59,109 nt of DNA, taken from positions 1 through 59,109 of the forward strand of contig NZ_SLWW01000017.1 in assembly GCF_004342445.1 (NCBI RefSeq). The letters are read 5' to 3'. Position 1 is the stretch's first letter, and the number at the start of each line of letters is the position of its first letter. Positions 9,117-18,487 of this stretch are shown here, one piece after another. The translations under genes and the position numbers were made by a program. Origin of the DNA: Rhodovulum euryhalinum (GTDB lineage Bacteria > Pseudomonadota > Alphaproteobacteria > Rhodobacterales > Rhodobacteraceae). The notes under the pieces are model-generated. The model did not search any database. It worked only from the letters and a program-made list of their open reading frames with translations, and was not told where the DNA came from.

Positions 9117-9719
9117 TCAGGGTGTGGCGAGCAACAGGTACCGGTCGCTGCCGCGCCTCACCAATTCGAACTCGTTCTTATTGGGGGCATCATAGGCCGG
9201 ATCGCCGGTTTTTTCGATAGCGAGCAGAAGATTTTGCCGGATGTCGTCCGAATGGCCACTATCGAGCGCGAAGGCGGTTTCGAAGACGCGCCGGGCCTCT
9301 CCGGTCTCGCCCGTTTCCATCAGCACCACGCCCAGATTGTTCCAGGCCGGCACGAAGCGGTCGTCCTCCTTCAGGGCGCGGCGCAGTTGTGTCTCGGCCT
9401 GGCCGAGCCGGCCAAGGCGCAGGTTGGCTGACCCGATGGCGGACAGGACGTCGACGGTCAGCCCCTGCTCGGCCCCCGCGCGGTAATAGGCCCTGAGCGC
9501 GAGTTCGTACTCGCCCGCGGCCATCAGCCGGTGGCCGACGATCAGACCGTCGACGGCCTCGGTGATCTCGGGCGTGCCGCGGGGCGGGGGCAGGCCCTGG
9601 AAGCCGGGCCCAAGACCCGGCCCGGTCTGGCAGGCCGTCAGCACCACAAGCGCGGCCAGGGGCAGGCCGCGCCGGATCGTGTCAGAAGCTCGAATTCGAC
9701 AGGGTGTCGTAGATCGCAT
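9117..9719 (-). CDS. Second TPR lipoprotein of the Tad locus
   Basis: 200 residues. A lipobox LTAC places the lipidated Cys at residue 30, after an unusually long charged N-region, because no internal start codon exists between the ATG at 9719 and the hydrophobic stretch. About three TPR units cover residues 55-175 (GEYELALRAYYRAGAE, GRLGQAETQLRRALKED, GEARRVFETAFALD). The start overlaps the end of tadC by 38 bases, suggesting translational coupling. Rhodobacterales Tad loci commonly carry two such TPR genes. A role in secretin or pilus assembly at the outer membrane is inferred. Confidence 0.85.
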   Translation of the reverse strand: MRSTTPCRIRASDTIRRGLPLAALVVLTACQTGPGLGPGFQGLPPPRGTPEITEAVDGLIVGHRLMAAGEYELALRAYYRAGAEQGLTVDVLSAIGSANLRLGRLGQAETQLRRALKEDDRFVPAWNNLGVVLMETGETGEARRVFETAFALDSGHSDDIRQNLLLAIEKTGDPAYDAPNKNEFELVRRGSDRYLLLATP

Positions 9720-10671
9720 AGATCGAGGGGCCGATCAGGATGATGAGCAGCGGCGGAACCGTGAACATCATCGTGCCCAGTGTCAGCTTCGTCGGCAAGA
9801 CGTTTGCCTTTTCTTCGGCGCGCATCACGCGCTTGTCGCGCATTTCGGCGGAAAAGACCCGCAGCGCCTCGGCGATCGAGGTGCCGAATGTCGCCGACTG
9901 GATCAGCACGGTCACGAAGGACGAGATGTCGGTCACGCCGCAACGCTCGGACATGTCCTTGAGCACCTGCACCTTGTCCTTGCCGGCCTTCATTTCCTGG
10001 GCGACGATCTCGTATTCGTCGGCGAGGTCGGGAAAGCCCGCGCGCATCTCACGGGCCACGCGGACGATCGACTGGTCCAGCGACTGGCCGGCCTCGACGC
10101 AGACCAGCATCATGTCGAGACTGTCGGGGAAGCCGTTGGTGATCTCCTGCTGGCGGGTCTGGACCCGTCGTTCGACCCAGTATTTCGGCAGGAAATAGCC
10201 CACGCCCCCCGGGATGATGACCGACATCAGCAGGTTGGTCGTGCTCAGATCGGTCGAGGCGCTTTTCAGGACAGTGTAGAAGACGCCGAAGATCAGCAGG
10301 CCAAGCCCCAGCGCAAGCTGCGCGAAATGGAAGGTCCGGACCGCGTTCTTCGTGCGGTAGCCCGCGCGGACCAGCTTGAGCCGGATCGCCGAGAATTCCT
10401 CTTCGTCCTGGGGTTCGAGGAAGTTCGAGAACCGCTCGAGCTTGTCCGCGCGCGAGGTGGGGCGCAGCGAACTCGCCGGATCACGGGTGCCCGCGGCCTT
10501 CATCTCGCGGGTCTCGCGCCGGAGCTTGTCCAGGGGATCGACGCGCTTTTTCAAAAGCGCCGGCAGGGTCAGGGCGATCATCAGAAAACCGAGAAGCCCG
10601 ACCGCGTAAAGCGGCCCGAGTGCGCCGAACCGCTCGACGAGAACGCTGTTGGTTGTGGCGACGATATCCAT
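9682..10671 (-). CDS. tadC: Tad pilus inner-membrane platform protein TadC
   Basis: 329 residues of the type II secretion F (T2SSF) family. One N-terminal membrane helix is followed by a charged cytoplasmic stretch (about residues 40-110), a helix pair near 120-165, the conserved cytoplasmic F domain containing FPDSLDMMLVCVEAGQ, and a C-terminal helix pair (TMMFTVPPLLIILIGP). With TadB it forms the membrane platform on which the CpaF ATPase acts. It begins 12 bases after tadB ends. Ends within the next TPR gene. Confidence 0.93.
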   Translation of the reverse strand: MDIVATTNSVLVERFGALGPLYAVGLLGFLMIALTLPALLKKRVDPLDKLRRETREMKAAGTRDPASSLRPTSRADKLERFSNFLEPQDEEEFSAIRLKLVRAGYRTKNAVRTFHFAQLALGLGLLIFGVFYTVLKSASTDLSTTNLLMSVIIPGGVGYFLPKYWVERRVQTRQQEITNGFPDSLDMMLVCVEAGQSLDQSIVRVAREMRAGFPDLADEYEIVAQEMKAGKDKVQVLKDMSERCGVTDISSFVTVLIQSATFGTSIAEALRVFSAEMRDKRVMRAEEKANVLPTKLTLGTMMFTVPPLLIILIGPSIYAIYDTLSNSSF

Positions 10672-10683
10672 GGTTCCGGCTCC

Positions 10684-11652
10684 TCAGACCTTGATGTTGA
10701 CCATGATCCGCATGAAGATCACGTTCACGACGAGGAACACGCCGACGGCGATCGCGGCGGGAATGAAGGCGGATGTTTCCTTGACCTGGTCGTAGTAGTC
10801 GGGTTTCAGCACCGAGATCATGATGATCGCGCCGATCGGGAAGCCCGACAGGAACATGCCCGACCACTTCGCCTCGGCGGTGATCGCCTTGACGCGGCGG
10901 AACAGCTTGAAGCGCGAGCGGATCACCGCGGCGAGGCCCGCCAGGACCTCGGCCAGGTTGCCGCCGGACTGCTGCTGGATGGTCACCGCCACCGCCAGGA
11001 AGCGCATGTCCTGCATGTCCACGCGCTCGGCCAGATCCTTCAGCGCCTCGCCGACATCGCGGCCATAGGCGGCCTCGTCGGCGATGATGCCGAACTCGGT
11101 GCCCAGCGGGTCGGGCACCTCCTTGGCGACGATGTTGATGGCCGAGACGAAGGGGTGGCCGACGCGCAGGCTGCGGACCATCAGCTCGACCGCGTCGGGC
11201 AATTGTTCCTCGATCAGGCCGAGGCGCTTCTTGGCCTTCTTGTTGACCCAGACATAGACCCCGCCGATGCCCATCGCGACGGCGACGAGCGCGCGCACCG
11301 GCAGCGGCGCGGCGGTGCCCACGGTCAGGCCCAGGAATGCGACGCCGGACAACAGCACCATGATCATGATCAACTGGTTCGGCGTGAAGGCGATGTTGGC
11401 CTTCTGCGCCCGTTCCGCAAGCAGCGAATAGAGCGGGATGCCGCGCGCGTTCATGTGCTGGCGCATCTCCTTGCGAAGCTGTTCCAGCACCTTTTCGCGG
11501 TCGGTCCCCTTTTCCAGCATCTCCAGCCGGCGGTTCACCTTTGCGTTCAGGCTGATCGACTTGCCGAAGACCGTCAGGTACAGGCCCTCGACCAGCAACA
11601 GGACCGCGACGAAGATCACGCCGTAGATGATGGGTTCCGCGCTGATCTGCAT
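10684..11652 (-). CDS. tadB: Tad pilus inner-membrane platform protein TadB
   Basis: 322 residues of the T2SSF family, paralogous to TadC. A membrane helix lies at residues 8-28, a helix pair near 95-135, the core domain carries LPDAVELMVRSLRVGHPF and QSGGNLAEVLAGLA, and two C-terminal helices end the protein. The start lies three bases after the cpaF stop codon. TadB and TadC are predicted to form a heteromeric platform for Flp pilus extrusion. Confidence 0.93.
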   Translation of the reverse strand: MQISAEPIIYGVIFVAVLLLVEGLYLTVFGKSISLNAKVNRRLEMLEKGTDREKVLEQLRKEMRQHMNARGIPLYSLLAERAQKANIAFTPNQLIMIMVLLSGVAFLGLTVGTAAPLPVRALVAVAMGIGGVYVWVNKKAKKRLGLIEEQLPDAVELMVRSLRVGHPFVSAINIVAKEVPDPLGTEFGIIADEAAYGRDVGEALKDLAERVDMQDMRFLAVAVTIQQQSGGNLAEVLAGLAAVIRSRFKLFRRVKAITAEAKWSGMFLSGFPIGAIIMISVLKPDYYDQVKETSAFIPAAIAVGVFLVVNVIFMRIMVNIKV

Positions 11653-11655
11653 GGC

Positions 11656-13068
11656 TCAATGCCCCCTGTTGGGTTCGAAGAGGCTGGCCGGCAGGTCGTA
11701 GCCCCACTGGCGGAAGCGTTCGGAATAGTGGCTGCGTACGCCGGTGGCGGTGAACCGGCCGATGATCTTGCCGTTCGGTTCCAGCCCGAGGCGTTCGTAG
11801 CGGAACACCTCCTGCATCGAGATCACCTCGCCCTCCATCCCGGTGATCTCGGTGATCGAGACCATCCGGCGCGAGCCGTCCTGCAGGCGGCTGGCCTGCA
11901 CGATCAGGTTGACGGCCGAGGCGATCTGGCTGCGCACCGCCTTCAGCGGCATCTCGATCCCCGCCATCGCGATCATGTTTTCCAGGCGGCTGACCGCGTC
12001 GCGGGCGTTGTTGGCGTGGATCGTGGTCATGGACCCGTCATGGCCGGTGTTCATCGCCTGCAGCATGTCGATCACCTCCTCGCCGCGGGTCTCGCCCACG
12101 ATGATGCGGTCGGGGCGCATCCGCAGCGCGTTCTTCAGACAGTCGCGCTGGGTGACCGCGCCCTTGCCCTCGACGTTGGGAGGGCGGCTTTCCATCCGGC
12201 CCACATGGGTCTGCTGCAATTGCAGTTCCGCGGTGTCCTCGATCGTCAGGATGCGTTCCGCATTGTCGATGAACCCCGACAGCGCGTTCAGCGTCGTCGT
12301 CTTGCCCGAGCCCGTGCCGCCCGAGACGATGACGTTCAGCCGGGTGGCCACGGCGGCCTGCAGATAGGCCGCCATCTCGTCGGTGAAGGCGCCGAACTTC
12401 ACCAGATCCTCGATCCCCAGCTTGTCCTTCTTGAACTTCCGGATCGACACGAGGCTGCCATCGACCGCGATCGGCGGCACCATCGCGTTGAAGCGCGAGC
12501 CGTCGGCCAGGCGGGCGTCGACATAAGGGTTGGATTCGTCGACGCGCCGGCCCACGGCGGACACGATCTTGTCGATGATCCGCAGCAGGTGGCGTTCGTC
12601 CTTGAAGGTGATGTCGGTCAGCGTCAGCTTGCCGGCCCGTTCGACGAAGATCTGCTTGGGTCCGTTCACCAGGATGTCGTTGATGGTCTCGTCCTGCAGC
12701 AGCGGTTCCAGCGGCCCGAGGCCCACCACCTCGTCATAGAGTTCCTGGTTGAGCTGCTGGCGGTCCTCCTTGTTGAGGACGATGCCCATCTCTTCCAGCG
12801 CCTCGCCCGCGATCGCCTGAATCTCGGCGCGCAGTTCCTTTTCGTCGGCATGTTCCAGCGCGGCGAGGTTGAGGTTCTCCAAGAGGCGCTTGTGCAGTTC
12901 GACCTTCAGCTCGCCCAGCCGCTCCTTGCGCTTGCGTTCCTTGTCGACTGGCGCAGGCTTGGCCGGGGCGGTCTTGGGCAGCGGTGCCGGGACGGGCGCC
13001 TGCTGGCCTTCGGGCGCTGTGGCCGGTCGCGCGGCCCGGGCGTCGGCTTTCTTGTATCTGGAGAACAT
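11656..13068 (-). CDS. cpaF: Tad pilus motor ATPase CpaF/TadA
   Basis: 470 residues of the VirB11/PulE secretion ATPase family. A basic, Ala/Pro-rich N-terminal region of about 60 residues precedes the N-terminal domain ([18 protein letters not shown]) and the RecA-like core with Walker [12 protein letters not shown], the [11 protein letters not shown] Asp box, Walker [14 protein letters not shown] and the His box [10 protein letters not shown]. It powers pilus assembly, and in Caulobacter also retraction. MFSRYKK at 13068 was chosen over an in-frame ATG at 13200 because the latter's 44 extra codons overlap cpaE and are arginine-rich nonsense. Confidence 0.95.
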   Translation of the reverse strand: MFSRYKKADARAARPATAPEGQQAPVPAPLPKTAPAKPAPVDKERKRKERLGELKVELHKRLLENLNLAALEHADEKELRAEIQAIAGEALEEMGIVLNKEDRQQLNQELYDEVVGLGPLEPLLQDETINDILVNGPKQIFVERAGKLTLTDITFKDERHLLRIIDKIVSAVGRRVDESNPYVDARLADGSRFNAMVPPIAVDGSLVSIRKFKKDKLGIEDLVKFGAFTDEMAAYLQAAVATRLNVIVSGGTGSGKTTTLNALSGFIDNAERILTIEDTAELQLQQTHVGRMESRPPNVEGKGAVTQRDCLKNALRMRPDRIIVGETRGEEVIDMLQAMNTGHDGSMTTIHANNARDAVSRLENMIAMAGIEMPLKAVRSQIASAVNLIVQASRLQDGSRRMVSITEITGMEGEVISMQEVFRYERLGLEPNGKIIGRFTATGVRSHYSERFRQWGYDLPASLFEPNRGH

Positions 13069-13087
13069 CGGGCTTGCGCCTTTCCTG

Positions 13088-14341
13088 TCACGCCTCGGCC
13101 GTGGCCGAGATCTGGCCCAGCTCGTAGAGCGAGGCCGCGAGTTTCTGGATTTCCCTGCGCAGCGGCGCCTTGGCGGCGGTCTCGGCCAGCGGCAGGCCAT
13201 GGTCGCCCGCCTCGGTGATCACCTTGCCGCCATCCGGCAGGTGGATCTCGATATCGATGTCGAGGCTTTCGGCCAGCCGCTTGACCCGGCTCTTGCCCGA
13301 CAGATCGGTGAATTTCGGTGCCCGGTTCAAGGCATAGCGCAGCCGTTCGTGCGGCAGGTCCTCGGATTTCAGGGCCCGGATCAGCCGCAGCGCGTTCTGG
13401 GCCGAGCGCATGTCCAGCTCGACCAGGGTGAAATAGACATGGGCCTGGCTCAGCACCGTTTCCGTCCATTGCACCAGCGTGGTGGGCATGTCGATCACGA
13501 CGAACTCGAACTGCGCGCGCGCCATCTCGATCAGCCGCTTCACGTCCTCGGAGGTAATGATGTCCAGCGGCAGGATGTCCGCGGGCGCGGTCAGCACGTG
13601 CAGCCCGTCCTTGTAGGTCTGCAGCGCCTGCATGAAGCTGTCGCTGTCCATCGAGGGGATGTCCGACAACATCTCGAACACCGCGTCCTTGCGGGGCAGG
13701 TCGAGATAGGTCGAGGCCGACCCGAATTGCAGGTCGAGATCCAGAAGGCACACGCGGCCGTTCGACCCCTTGGCGGCCAGCGCAAGTTCCCAGGCCAGGT
13801 TGACCGCGAAGGTCGACGCGCCGACACCCCCCGCCAGCCCGTGGACCGGCAGCACCACCCCGTCGCGATCGGATTTGGAGACCGCGGGCCGTGCCTCGCC
13901 GCCCGCGCCGCGTGCGATCGACGCGACCGGATCGGGGCGGCGCAGCCGCTCGACCGCCTCGTGCAGCGCGCCTTCGGGCAGGGGGTAGGGCACGAAATCG
14001 TCCGCGCCCACGCGCATCAGCTGGTGCAGCGCGATCGGGCTGAGTTCCTCGGCGATGACGATGACCTTGATGCCTCGGCGCTTGGCATTGCGGACGATCT
14101 CGCCGATGAAGCCGATGTTGTCCTCATCCTCGTCGTCAACGGCGATCGCGATGAATTGCAGCGAACTGCCGTCGGGCTGGTCGAAGAAGCTGTTGGCATC
14201 GGGGAAGGCGAGATCGCCCCAGCTTTCGCCCAGCTCCGCCTCCATGTCCTCGATCAGCAGGTCGAAGTTCTGGATGTCCCGGGACACCGTGCAGGCGATC
14301 ACCGGAGCCGGTTCGGATTGCAAGGCGGCCGTGCTCGTCAT
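13088..14341 (-). CDS. cpaE: Pilus localisation ATPase CpaE/TadZ
   Basis: 417 residues. An N-terminal atypical receiver-like domain (residues 1-130, with VVIAEELSPIALHQLMRVGADDF) is followed by a ParA/MinD-like ATPase domain. The Walker A region reads GLAGGVGASTFAVN, a deviant form lacking the usual signature lysine of MinD but typical of TadZ proteins. TadZ/CpaE places the Tad machine at the pole. The start at 14341 (MTSTAALQ) was preferred over an ATG at 14404. The upstream 210 bases to the OmpA-like gene contain no gene. Confidence 0.93.
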   Translation of the reverse strand: MTSTAALQSEPAPVIACTVSRDIQNFDLLIEDMEAELGESWGDLAFPDANSFFDQPDGSSLQFIAIAVDDEDEDNIGFIGEIVRNAKRRGIKVIVIAEELSPIALHQLMRVGADDFVPYPLPEGALHEAVERLRRPDPVASIARGAGGEARPAVSKSDRDGVVLPVHGLAGGVGASTFAVNLAWELALAAKGSNGRVCLLDLDLQFGSASTYLDLPRKDAVFEMLSDIPSMDSDSFMQALQTYKDGLHVLTAPADILPLDIITSEDVKRLIEMARAQFEFVVIDMPTTLVQWTETVLSQAHVYFTLVELDMRSAQNALRLIRALKSEDLPHERLRYALNRAPKFTDLSGKSRVKRLAESLDIDIEIHLPDGGKVITEAGDHGLPLAETAAKAPLRREIQKLAASLYELGQISATAEA

Positions 14342-14551
14342 CGTCCCATTCCCTCCTTGCGGACCGGCCCGCGGGCCGTCCGGCCGCGTCGGAAGCCTGT
14401 CCACGCACGACTCGCCGCCGCGCGCACTGCTCTCGATCAGGGAATGTGATGACCAATCTGGGCAACATTACGGCCCGAAAGCCGAAATTGTTGGAATTCC
14501 GGCTGCGCATCGCCCCGGTGACAGTCCGAACCGGGGCGCGGGTGGGGCAGC

Positions 14552-15181
14552 CTAGTCCTCGTTATGGGGTTCCTGCGCGCTTTCGAGATACAGGCCGTAG
14601 GTGCGCTGCATGTACTTGCCGTCATGGATCAGGCGCTTGGGCTCGAGGAAGCCCCAGACCTCGGTCACGGTGCGGCGGTTGCGCCGTTCGCGCCCCTCGG
14701 TCACGACCAGCGGCTGGGTTTCGCCATAGGATGCGACCGCCTCAAGCCGCGAGCGGGAAATGCCGCGCGATACCAGGTGGTTGACGGCGGCGCGGGCGCG
14801 CCGCAGGCCCAGCGCCTTGTTGTAGGCCGCACTGCCGACCAGGTCGGTATGGCCGTAGACGCGGAACTTGACATAGGGGTATTGCGCGATCCATGCCGCC
14901 TGCGCGTCCAGCTTGGCGCGCGCCTCGCCGTCAAGCTGGGCACTGTCGAAGGCAAAGTTGATCGTGCTGTCCACCTCGGCTGCGAAGCGGCGGTTGAGGT
15001 TGATCGCCATCGCCCGCGACCCGGTGTGCACCAGCGCGTTGCTCATGGTGGCGTTGCCGAAATCTCCGTCGTCCAGGCTTGCCCCGGCGGGGCGGTTGAA
15101 ATCCGCGATCTGCCTGGGGCTGCAGCCGGTCAGTGCGACCGCCGCGGCCAGTGTCAGAAGGGCAAGAGGGGCGCGCATCAT
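14552..15181 (-). CDS. OmpA-family lipoprotein of the Tad locus
   Basis: 209 residues with a lipoprotein signal (VALTGC, Cys20). The C-terminal two-thirds is an OmpA/MotB peptidoglycan-binding domain: INFAFDSAQLDGEARAKLD, then FRVYGHTDLVGSAAYN and LGLRRARAAVNHLVSRGI. Such a protein between cpaC and cpaE is a recurrent member of rhodobacterial Tad loci and probably anchors the outer-membrane part of the machine to murein. Its start lies two bases from the cpaC stop, so the two are translationally linked. Confidence 0.88.
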   Translation of the reverse strand: MMRAPLALLTLAAAVALTGCSPRQIADFNRPAGASLDDGDFGNATMSNALVHTGSRAMAINLNRRFAAEVDSTINFAFDSAQLDGEARAKLDAQAAWIAQYPYVKFRVYGHTDLVGSAAYNKALGLRRARAAVNHLVSRGISRSRLEAVASYGETQPLVVTEGRERRNRRTVTEVWGFLEPKRLIHDGKYMQRTYGLYLESAQEPHNED

Positions 15182-15182
15182 G

Positions 15183-16604
15183 TCACTCCATCACATAGCC
15201 GTAGGAGCCGCTGAAATCCTGCCGCGCGACCTCGCCCGCGGCGCCCTTCCTCGGCGTGTTGGGGGCGGACAGTTCGCCGAACAGGAACAGTTCGCGCTCG
15301 CTCGGCGGGCGCACCCGGTCGGTCGGCAGGGCCAGCGCCTCGCCGCGGGTCGGGCTGACCAGATGCGCCGTGACGATGATCACCAGCTCGGTCTGACCCC
15401 GTTCATATTCCGCGCTGCGGAACAGCGTCCCCAGGATCGGGATGTCGCCCAGCCAGGGCACCTGTCCCTTGAGGCTGCTGAAATCGTCCTGCAGCAGGCC
15501 CGCCACCGCAAAGCTTTCACCGTCGCGCAGTTCCACCGTCGTCTGGGTGCGGCGGGTCGAGAAGCCGCTGATGGTGATGGTGCCGTCGGTGTAGGTGGTC
15601 GAGGGGTCGACGCCGCTGACCTCGGCACGGATGCGCAGGTTGATGTTCTCGCCCACCACGCGCGGGGTGAAGTCGAGGCCGATGCCGAAGGGCTTGAACT
15701 CGACGGTGATGTCGCCATCATCGCCCACCACCGGGATCGGGTATTCGCCACCGGCGAGGAAATTGGCGTTCTGCCCCGACAGCGCGGTCAGGTTCGGTTC
15801 GGCCAGCGTGCGGACGAAGCCCTTTGATTCGAGGGCTTCCAGCAGGACGTTCAGTTCCACATCGCCGGCGCCGATGCCCAGTGACAGCACGCCGGTGCTG
15901 TTGCGCGAACGTTGGGCAAGATGCGGCGGGCTGGCTGCAAAACTGCCGAGGTTGTTCCCCTCGGTTGCGGTGATGGTGCCGCCCAGCACGTTCAGATCGC
16001 CGCTGATCCCGCTGATCGCAAGGCTGGTACTCAGGCTCTTGGAGATCGAGCGGCTCATCTCGGCGAAGCGGACCTTCAGCATCACCTGCTGGCTGCCCGC
16101 CACCGTCATCAGGTTCGAGATCCGCTCGGGCGCATAGCGCGAGGCAAGGTCCAGCGCGCGGTCCACGGCCTGGGCCGAACTGACCGTGCCCGACAGCACC
16201 AGGCCGTCATTGGCGGACCGCACCTCGATCGCCTCGCCCGGCAGCACCTCGCGCAGGCGTTCCTTGAGTTCGCTCATGTCCGGGGTCACGCGGACCTCGA
16301 CATTGGTGATGAGGCTGCCGTCCGGGCCCAGAAGCGTCAGCGTGGTGCGCCCCGGCGACTTGCCAAGCACGTAGATCGAGCGGTCCGACAGGGTCGAGAT
16401 GTCCGCGATCTGCGGGTTCGAAATCGACAATTCGGCGAACACCTCGTCGCTTTCGACCACCACGGCGCGATTCATTGGAACCGTCAACTGACCGGTGGCC
16501 TTGCCGGTCAGGGTGCGCAGGGTCTGGGCCTTTGCCTCGGCCACGGGGACTGCCGCAGTGGCCAGGCCAACGAGGCCAGCCACCATGAGCGCCTTGATTT
16601 TCAT
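15183..16604 (-). CDS. cpaC: Tad pilus secretin CpaC/RcpA
   Basis: 473 residues. A signal peptide (cleaved near residue 27, AEAKA) is followed by a pilus-assembly N-terminal domain (VPMNRAVVVESDEVFAELSISNP), a BON-like domain (EVRSANDGLVLSGTV), and a type II/III secretin domain with VELNVLLEALESKGFVRTLAEPNLTALSGQNA and a C-terminal VPWLGDIPILGTLFRS signature. It forms the outer-membrane channel for the Flp pilus. It is separated from cpaB by 215 bases holding a strong stem-loop, so it may have its own expression level. Confidence 0.95.
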   Translation of the reverse strand: MKIKALMVAGLVGLATAAVPVAEAKAQTLRTLTGKATGQLTVPMNRAVVVESDEVFAELSISNPQIADISTLSDRSIYVLGKSPGRTTLTLLGPDGSLITNVEVRVTPDMSELKERLREVLPGEAIEVRSANDGLVLSGTVSSAQAVDRALDLASRYAPERISNLMTVAGSQQVMLKVRFAEMSRSISKSLSTSLAISGISGDLNVLGGTITATEGNNLGSFAASPPHLAQRSRNSTGVLSLGIGAGDVELNVLLEALESKGFVRTLAEPNLTALSGQNANFLAGGEYPIPVVGDDGDITVEFKPFGIGLDFTPRVVGENINLRIRAEVSGVDPSTTYTDGTITISGFSTRRTQTTVELRDGESFAVAGLLQDDFSSLKGQVPWLGDIPILGTLFRSAEYERGQTELVIIVTAHLVSPTRGEALALPTDRVRPPSERELFLFGELSAPNTPRKGAAGEVARQDFSGSYGYVME

Positions 16605-16758
16605 GTGATCCTGCCTTTCCGATCACGCCTCTGGTCGGGTCTTCATGCCCATATTGCAGGGCAGCATGGGCCAACCGGCGTTTTATTGCAAGATTCAAGC
16701 GATTGCGGAATTCGCCTTATGTGGATATCCCGCAACATCACCAAGATCGGACAAGACG

Positions 16759-16792
16759 GCGCGCCGCAACCGCAAGATGCGGACCGGCGCGC
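16759..16792 (-). terminator. Stem-loop between cpaB and cpaC
   Basis: Perfect 8-base-pair GC stem (GCGCGCCG with CGGCGCGC) just after the cpaB stop in the direction of transcription. No U-tract follows, so it is more likely an attenuator or mRNA-stabilising hairpin than a full terminator. The rest of the 215-base gap shows no gene. Confidence 0.35.
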
Positions 16793-16819
16793 TAGGGGTT
16801 GTGGGCAGGGCGCCCGGGA

Positions 16820-17656
16820 TCAGTTCGTGCAGGGGATCGGAATCTCCATCACTTCGCCGCCCCGACGGGTTCGAATGGTGCAAACTTCCTCTTTCTCGAC
16901 CTCGACGATCGGGGTGTCCTCGATGCCGAGCAGCAGCTTCTGGTCGACCTCGACCACCTCTGCCATCTCCTCGTCCTGATTACCGACCAGCGACAGGGAC
17001 AACCGGCCGGTGGACTGCGCCTGGGCCAGGGCGGCAACCTGTTGGGGGGTGGCTTCGACGGTCACGGTGCGCGCGATCAGCGGGCGCGACGTGTCCTCGT
17101 CCGCGATCTGGTCGACCGCGATCAGCGGGATGCCGGTCTGGATCAGCCGGGTGACCTGCTTGTCCTGTGACTGGCCGGTCCAGTAGACGTCGACCGTGTC
17201 GCCCGGCCGCAGGAAGCCCGACACGCCCGAGGCGACGTCGACGCGGATCGCGAAGGCGCGCATGCCACGGCTCAGCCGCGAGGTCAGCCCGGCGTCCCCG
17301 CCGGGCGCGGTGACCTTGACGGCGAGCAGGGGTTCGCCAGCCTCCATCGCACGCAGTACGGTGCGGAATTTGGGCTGTCCGTCGGGGAAAAGCTCCTCGG
17401 CGGTCTGGAACACCCCTTCGGGCAGCGAGTCCTTGGGCCACAACACGCGGCGAAGGTTTTCCAGCGTGACCTGCTGGCCGTAGCGCAGGGGTTCGTTGGC
17501 GACGACGACGGGCACGAGGTCCACCTGCTCGGCACGCGCCGCGCGTTCCTCGGCAAGCTGGCGTTCGTATTTCTGGATGTAGCCTTGGGCCATGTAGACG
17601 GCGAAGCCGGCGAGCCCCAGGCCCACCAGGAGCACCAGTCCGAAAATCATCCGCAT
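16820..17656 (-). CDS. cpaB: Flp pilus assembly protein CpaB/RcpC
   Basis: 278 residues. One N-terminal membrane helix (residues 5-25), then a periplasmic SAF domain (VPVVVANEPLRYGQQVTLENLRRVLWP) and the RcpC/CpaB domain (AFAIRVDVASGVSGFLRPGDTVDVYWTG). The family is needed for secretin-linked pilus assembly. It lies downstream of flp, separated by 246 bases that hold the flp terminator, which fits high flp expression with partial read-through into the machinery genes. Confidence 0.92.
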   Translation of the reverse strand: MRMIFGLVLLVGLGLAGFAVYMAQGYIQKYERQLAEERAARAEQVDLVPVVVANEPLRYGQQVTLENLRRVLWPKDSLPEGVFQTAEELFPDGQPKFRTVLRAMEAGEPLLAVKVTAPGGDAGLTSRLSRGMRAFAIRVDVASGVSGFLRPGDTVDVYWTGQSQDKQVTRLIQTGIPLIAVDQIADEDTSRPLIARTVTVEATPQQVAALAQAQSTGRLSLSLVGNQDEEMAEVVEVDQKLLLGIEDTPIVEVEKEEVCTIRTRRGGEVMEIPIPCTN

Positions 17657-17848
17657 GGCGTGTCCTTTCCTAACGCAGGCCCGGGGCGCCGTGCCCGGAC
17701 ATGCCGATCCTGACCTTTGGCCGCAGACTGAACGGCGATTGCGGCGAAAACGGGGTTATCCCTTGGCCTGAAGGCGGATTTTGCCCGCGCCCGAAACAAT
17801 TCCGCAACTGCCACCCGTCGCGGTCGAAGGCAGGGAAAGAAATGAGAA

Positions 17849-17872
17849 GGGCCGCATCCGGGGATGCGGCCT
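17849..17872 (-). terminator. Rho-independent terminator after flp
   Basis: A near-perfect GC hairpin (GGCCGCATCC pairing with GGATGCGGCC) lies 31 bases after the flp stop codon on the minus strand, followed by a T-rich stretch (CTTCTCATTTCTTTCC). It separates the abundant pilin transcript from cpaB. Confidence 0.7.
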
Positions 17873-17902
17873 CTCCGGTTCCGCCTTGAAACGCGGGGTG
17901 AC

Positions 17903-18124
17903 TTATTCGGTGCCGTTGCCCCAGCCCAGCGAGCCAAGTTGCTTGACCTCGGCGGAGGTCAGCGAGGTCTTGATGTCGACGGCCAAGGCGTCGACGCCGG
18001 TTTTCACCTGGCTCAGAACGGCGATGCCCAGGCCCACGATCGCGGCGGTCAGCACGACCCAGTCCACGGTCACGGCGCCCGACTCGTCGCTGCGGAAGCG
18101 CTTGATCATGTCGAAAAGTTTCAT
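17903..18124 (-). CDS. Flp-family pilin
   Basis: 73 residues. A short charged leader MKLFDMIKRFRSDESG is followed by the hydrophobic segment AVTVDWVVLTAAIVGLGIAVL and a soluble tail. Processing after the Gly would leave Asp-Trp at mature positions 5-6 instead of the canonical Glu-Tyr of Flp pilins. The start at 18124 follows a strong GGAGGG ribosome site; the in-frame ATG at 18247 adds an unconserved leader. It is first in the tad series, as usual for the major pilin. A minus-strand TTGACA at 18264-18269 could be a -35 element but I see no convincing partner. Confidence 0.88.
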   Translation of the reverse strand: MKLFDMIKRFRSDESGAVTVDWVVLTAAIVGLGIAVLSQVKTGVDALAVDIKTSLTSAEVKQLGSLGWGNGTE

Positions 18125-18487
18125 TTTGGTCCCTCCAGTAGGATGCTCGTTCACTTCAACGTGCCTTGTCGGAGACTGTTGGGCCGGTCTCTGTCCTGAC
18201 CCGTAACCGCCTCGGCATGGGGGAATAAGGCCACCCGAATCGGGCAAGAGTTGGGCTGAGCCTTGTCAATTTCTGCCCGGCAGGAAAATTTGCGGAATCT
18301 TCTAACAACTCCATGAAAACGCGTTATAAAAGCCCCACAATTGAGAAGAATTTTTTGAATTCTGGGGCTGTTTGCGCTGGGCACACTGCGCTTTCGCCGC
18401 GACGATGGGCCATTCGATATGGCCTTTGACACCGGATTCTGCATAATTCTGCAAAGACGTTCGGATCGGGCAGGACAGAAAAAGGTC
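18125..18487. promoter_or_regulatory. Divergent intergenic region between flp and a transglycosylase
   Basis: 363 bases without a gene, clearly more AT-rich than its surroundings. It should hold the promoters for flp (minus) and for the transglycosylase (plus). Its main feature is the inverted repeat at 18331-18369, described separately. Confidence 0.6.
18331..18369. repeat. Nested inverted repeat in the flp upstream region
   Basis: Outer arms AGCCCCA and TGGGGCT enclose a second perfect pair AGAATT and AATTCT. The loop is a T-run. On the minus strand the outer arm is followed by TTTTAT. It could be an operator, or a terminator shielding flp from upstream transcription. Confidence 0.5.

Noticed and set aside
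9562-13218. Plus-strand open frame of about 1200 codons opposite tadC-tadB-cpaF
   Set aside because: Same shadow effect; the tad genes on the minus strand explain the region fully.
14344-14551. Possible small gene between cpaE and the OmpA-like gene
   Set aside because: No frame has both a start with a ribosome site and plausible codon use; treated as intergenic.
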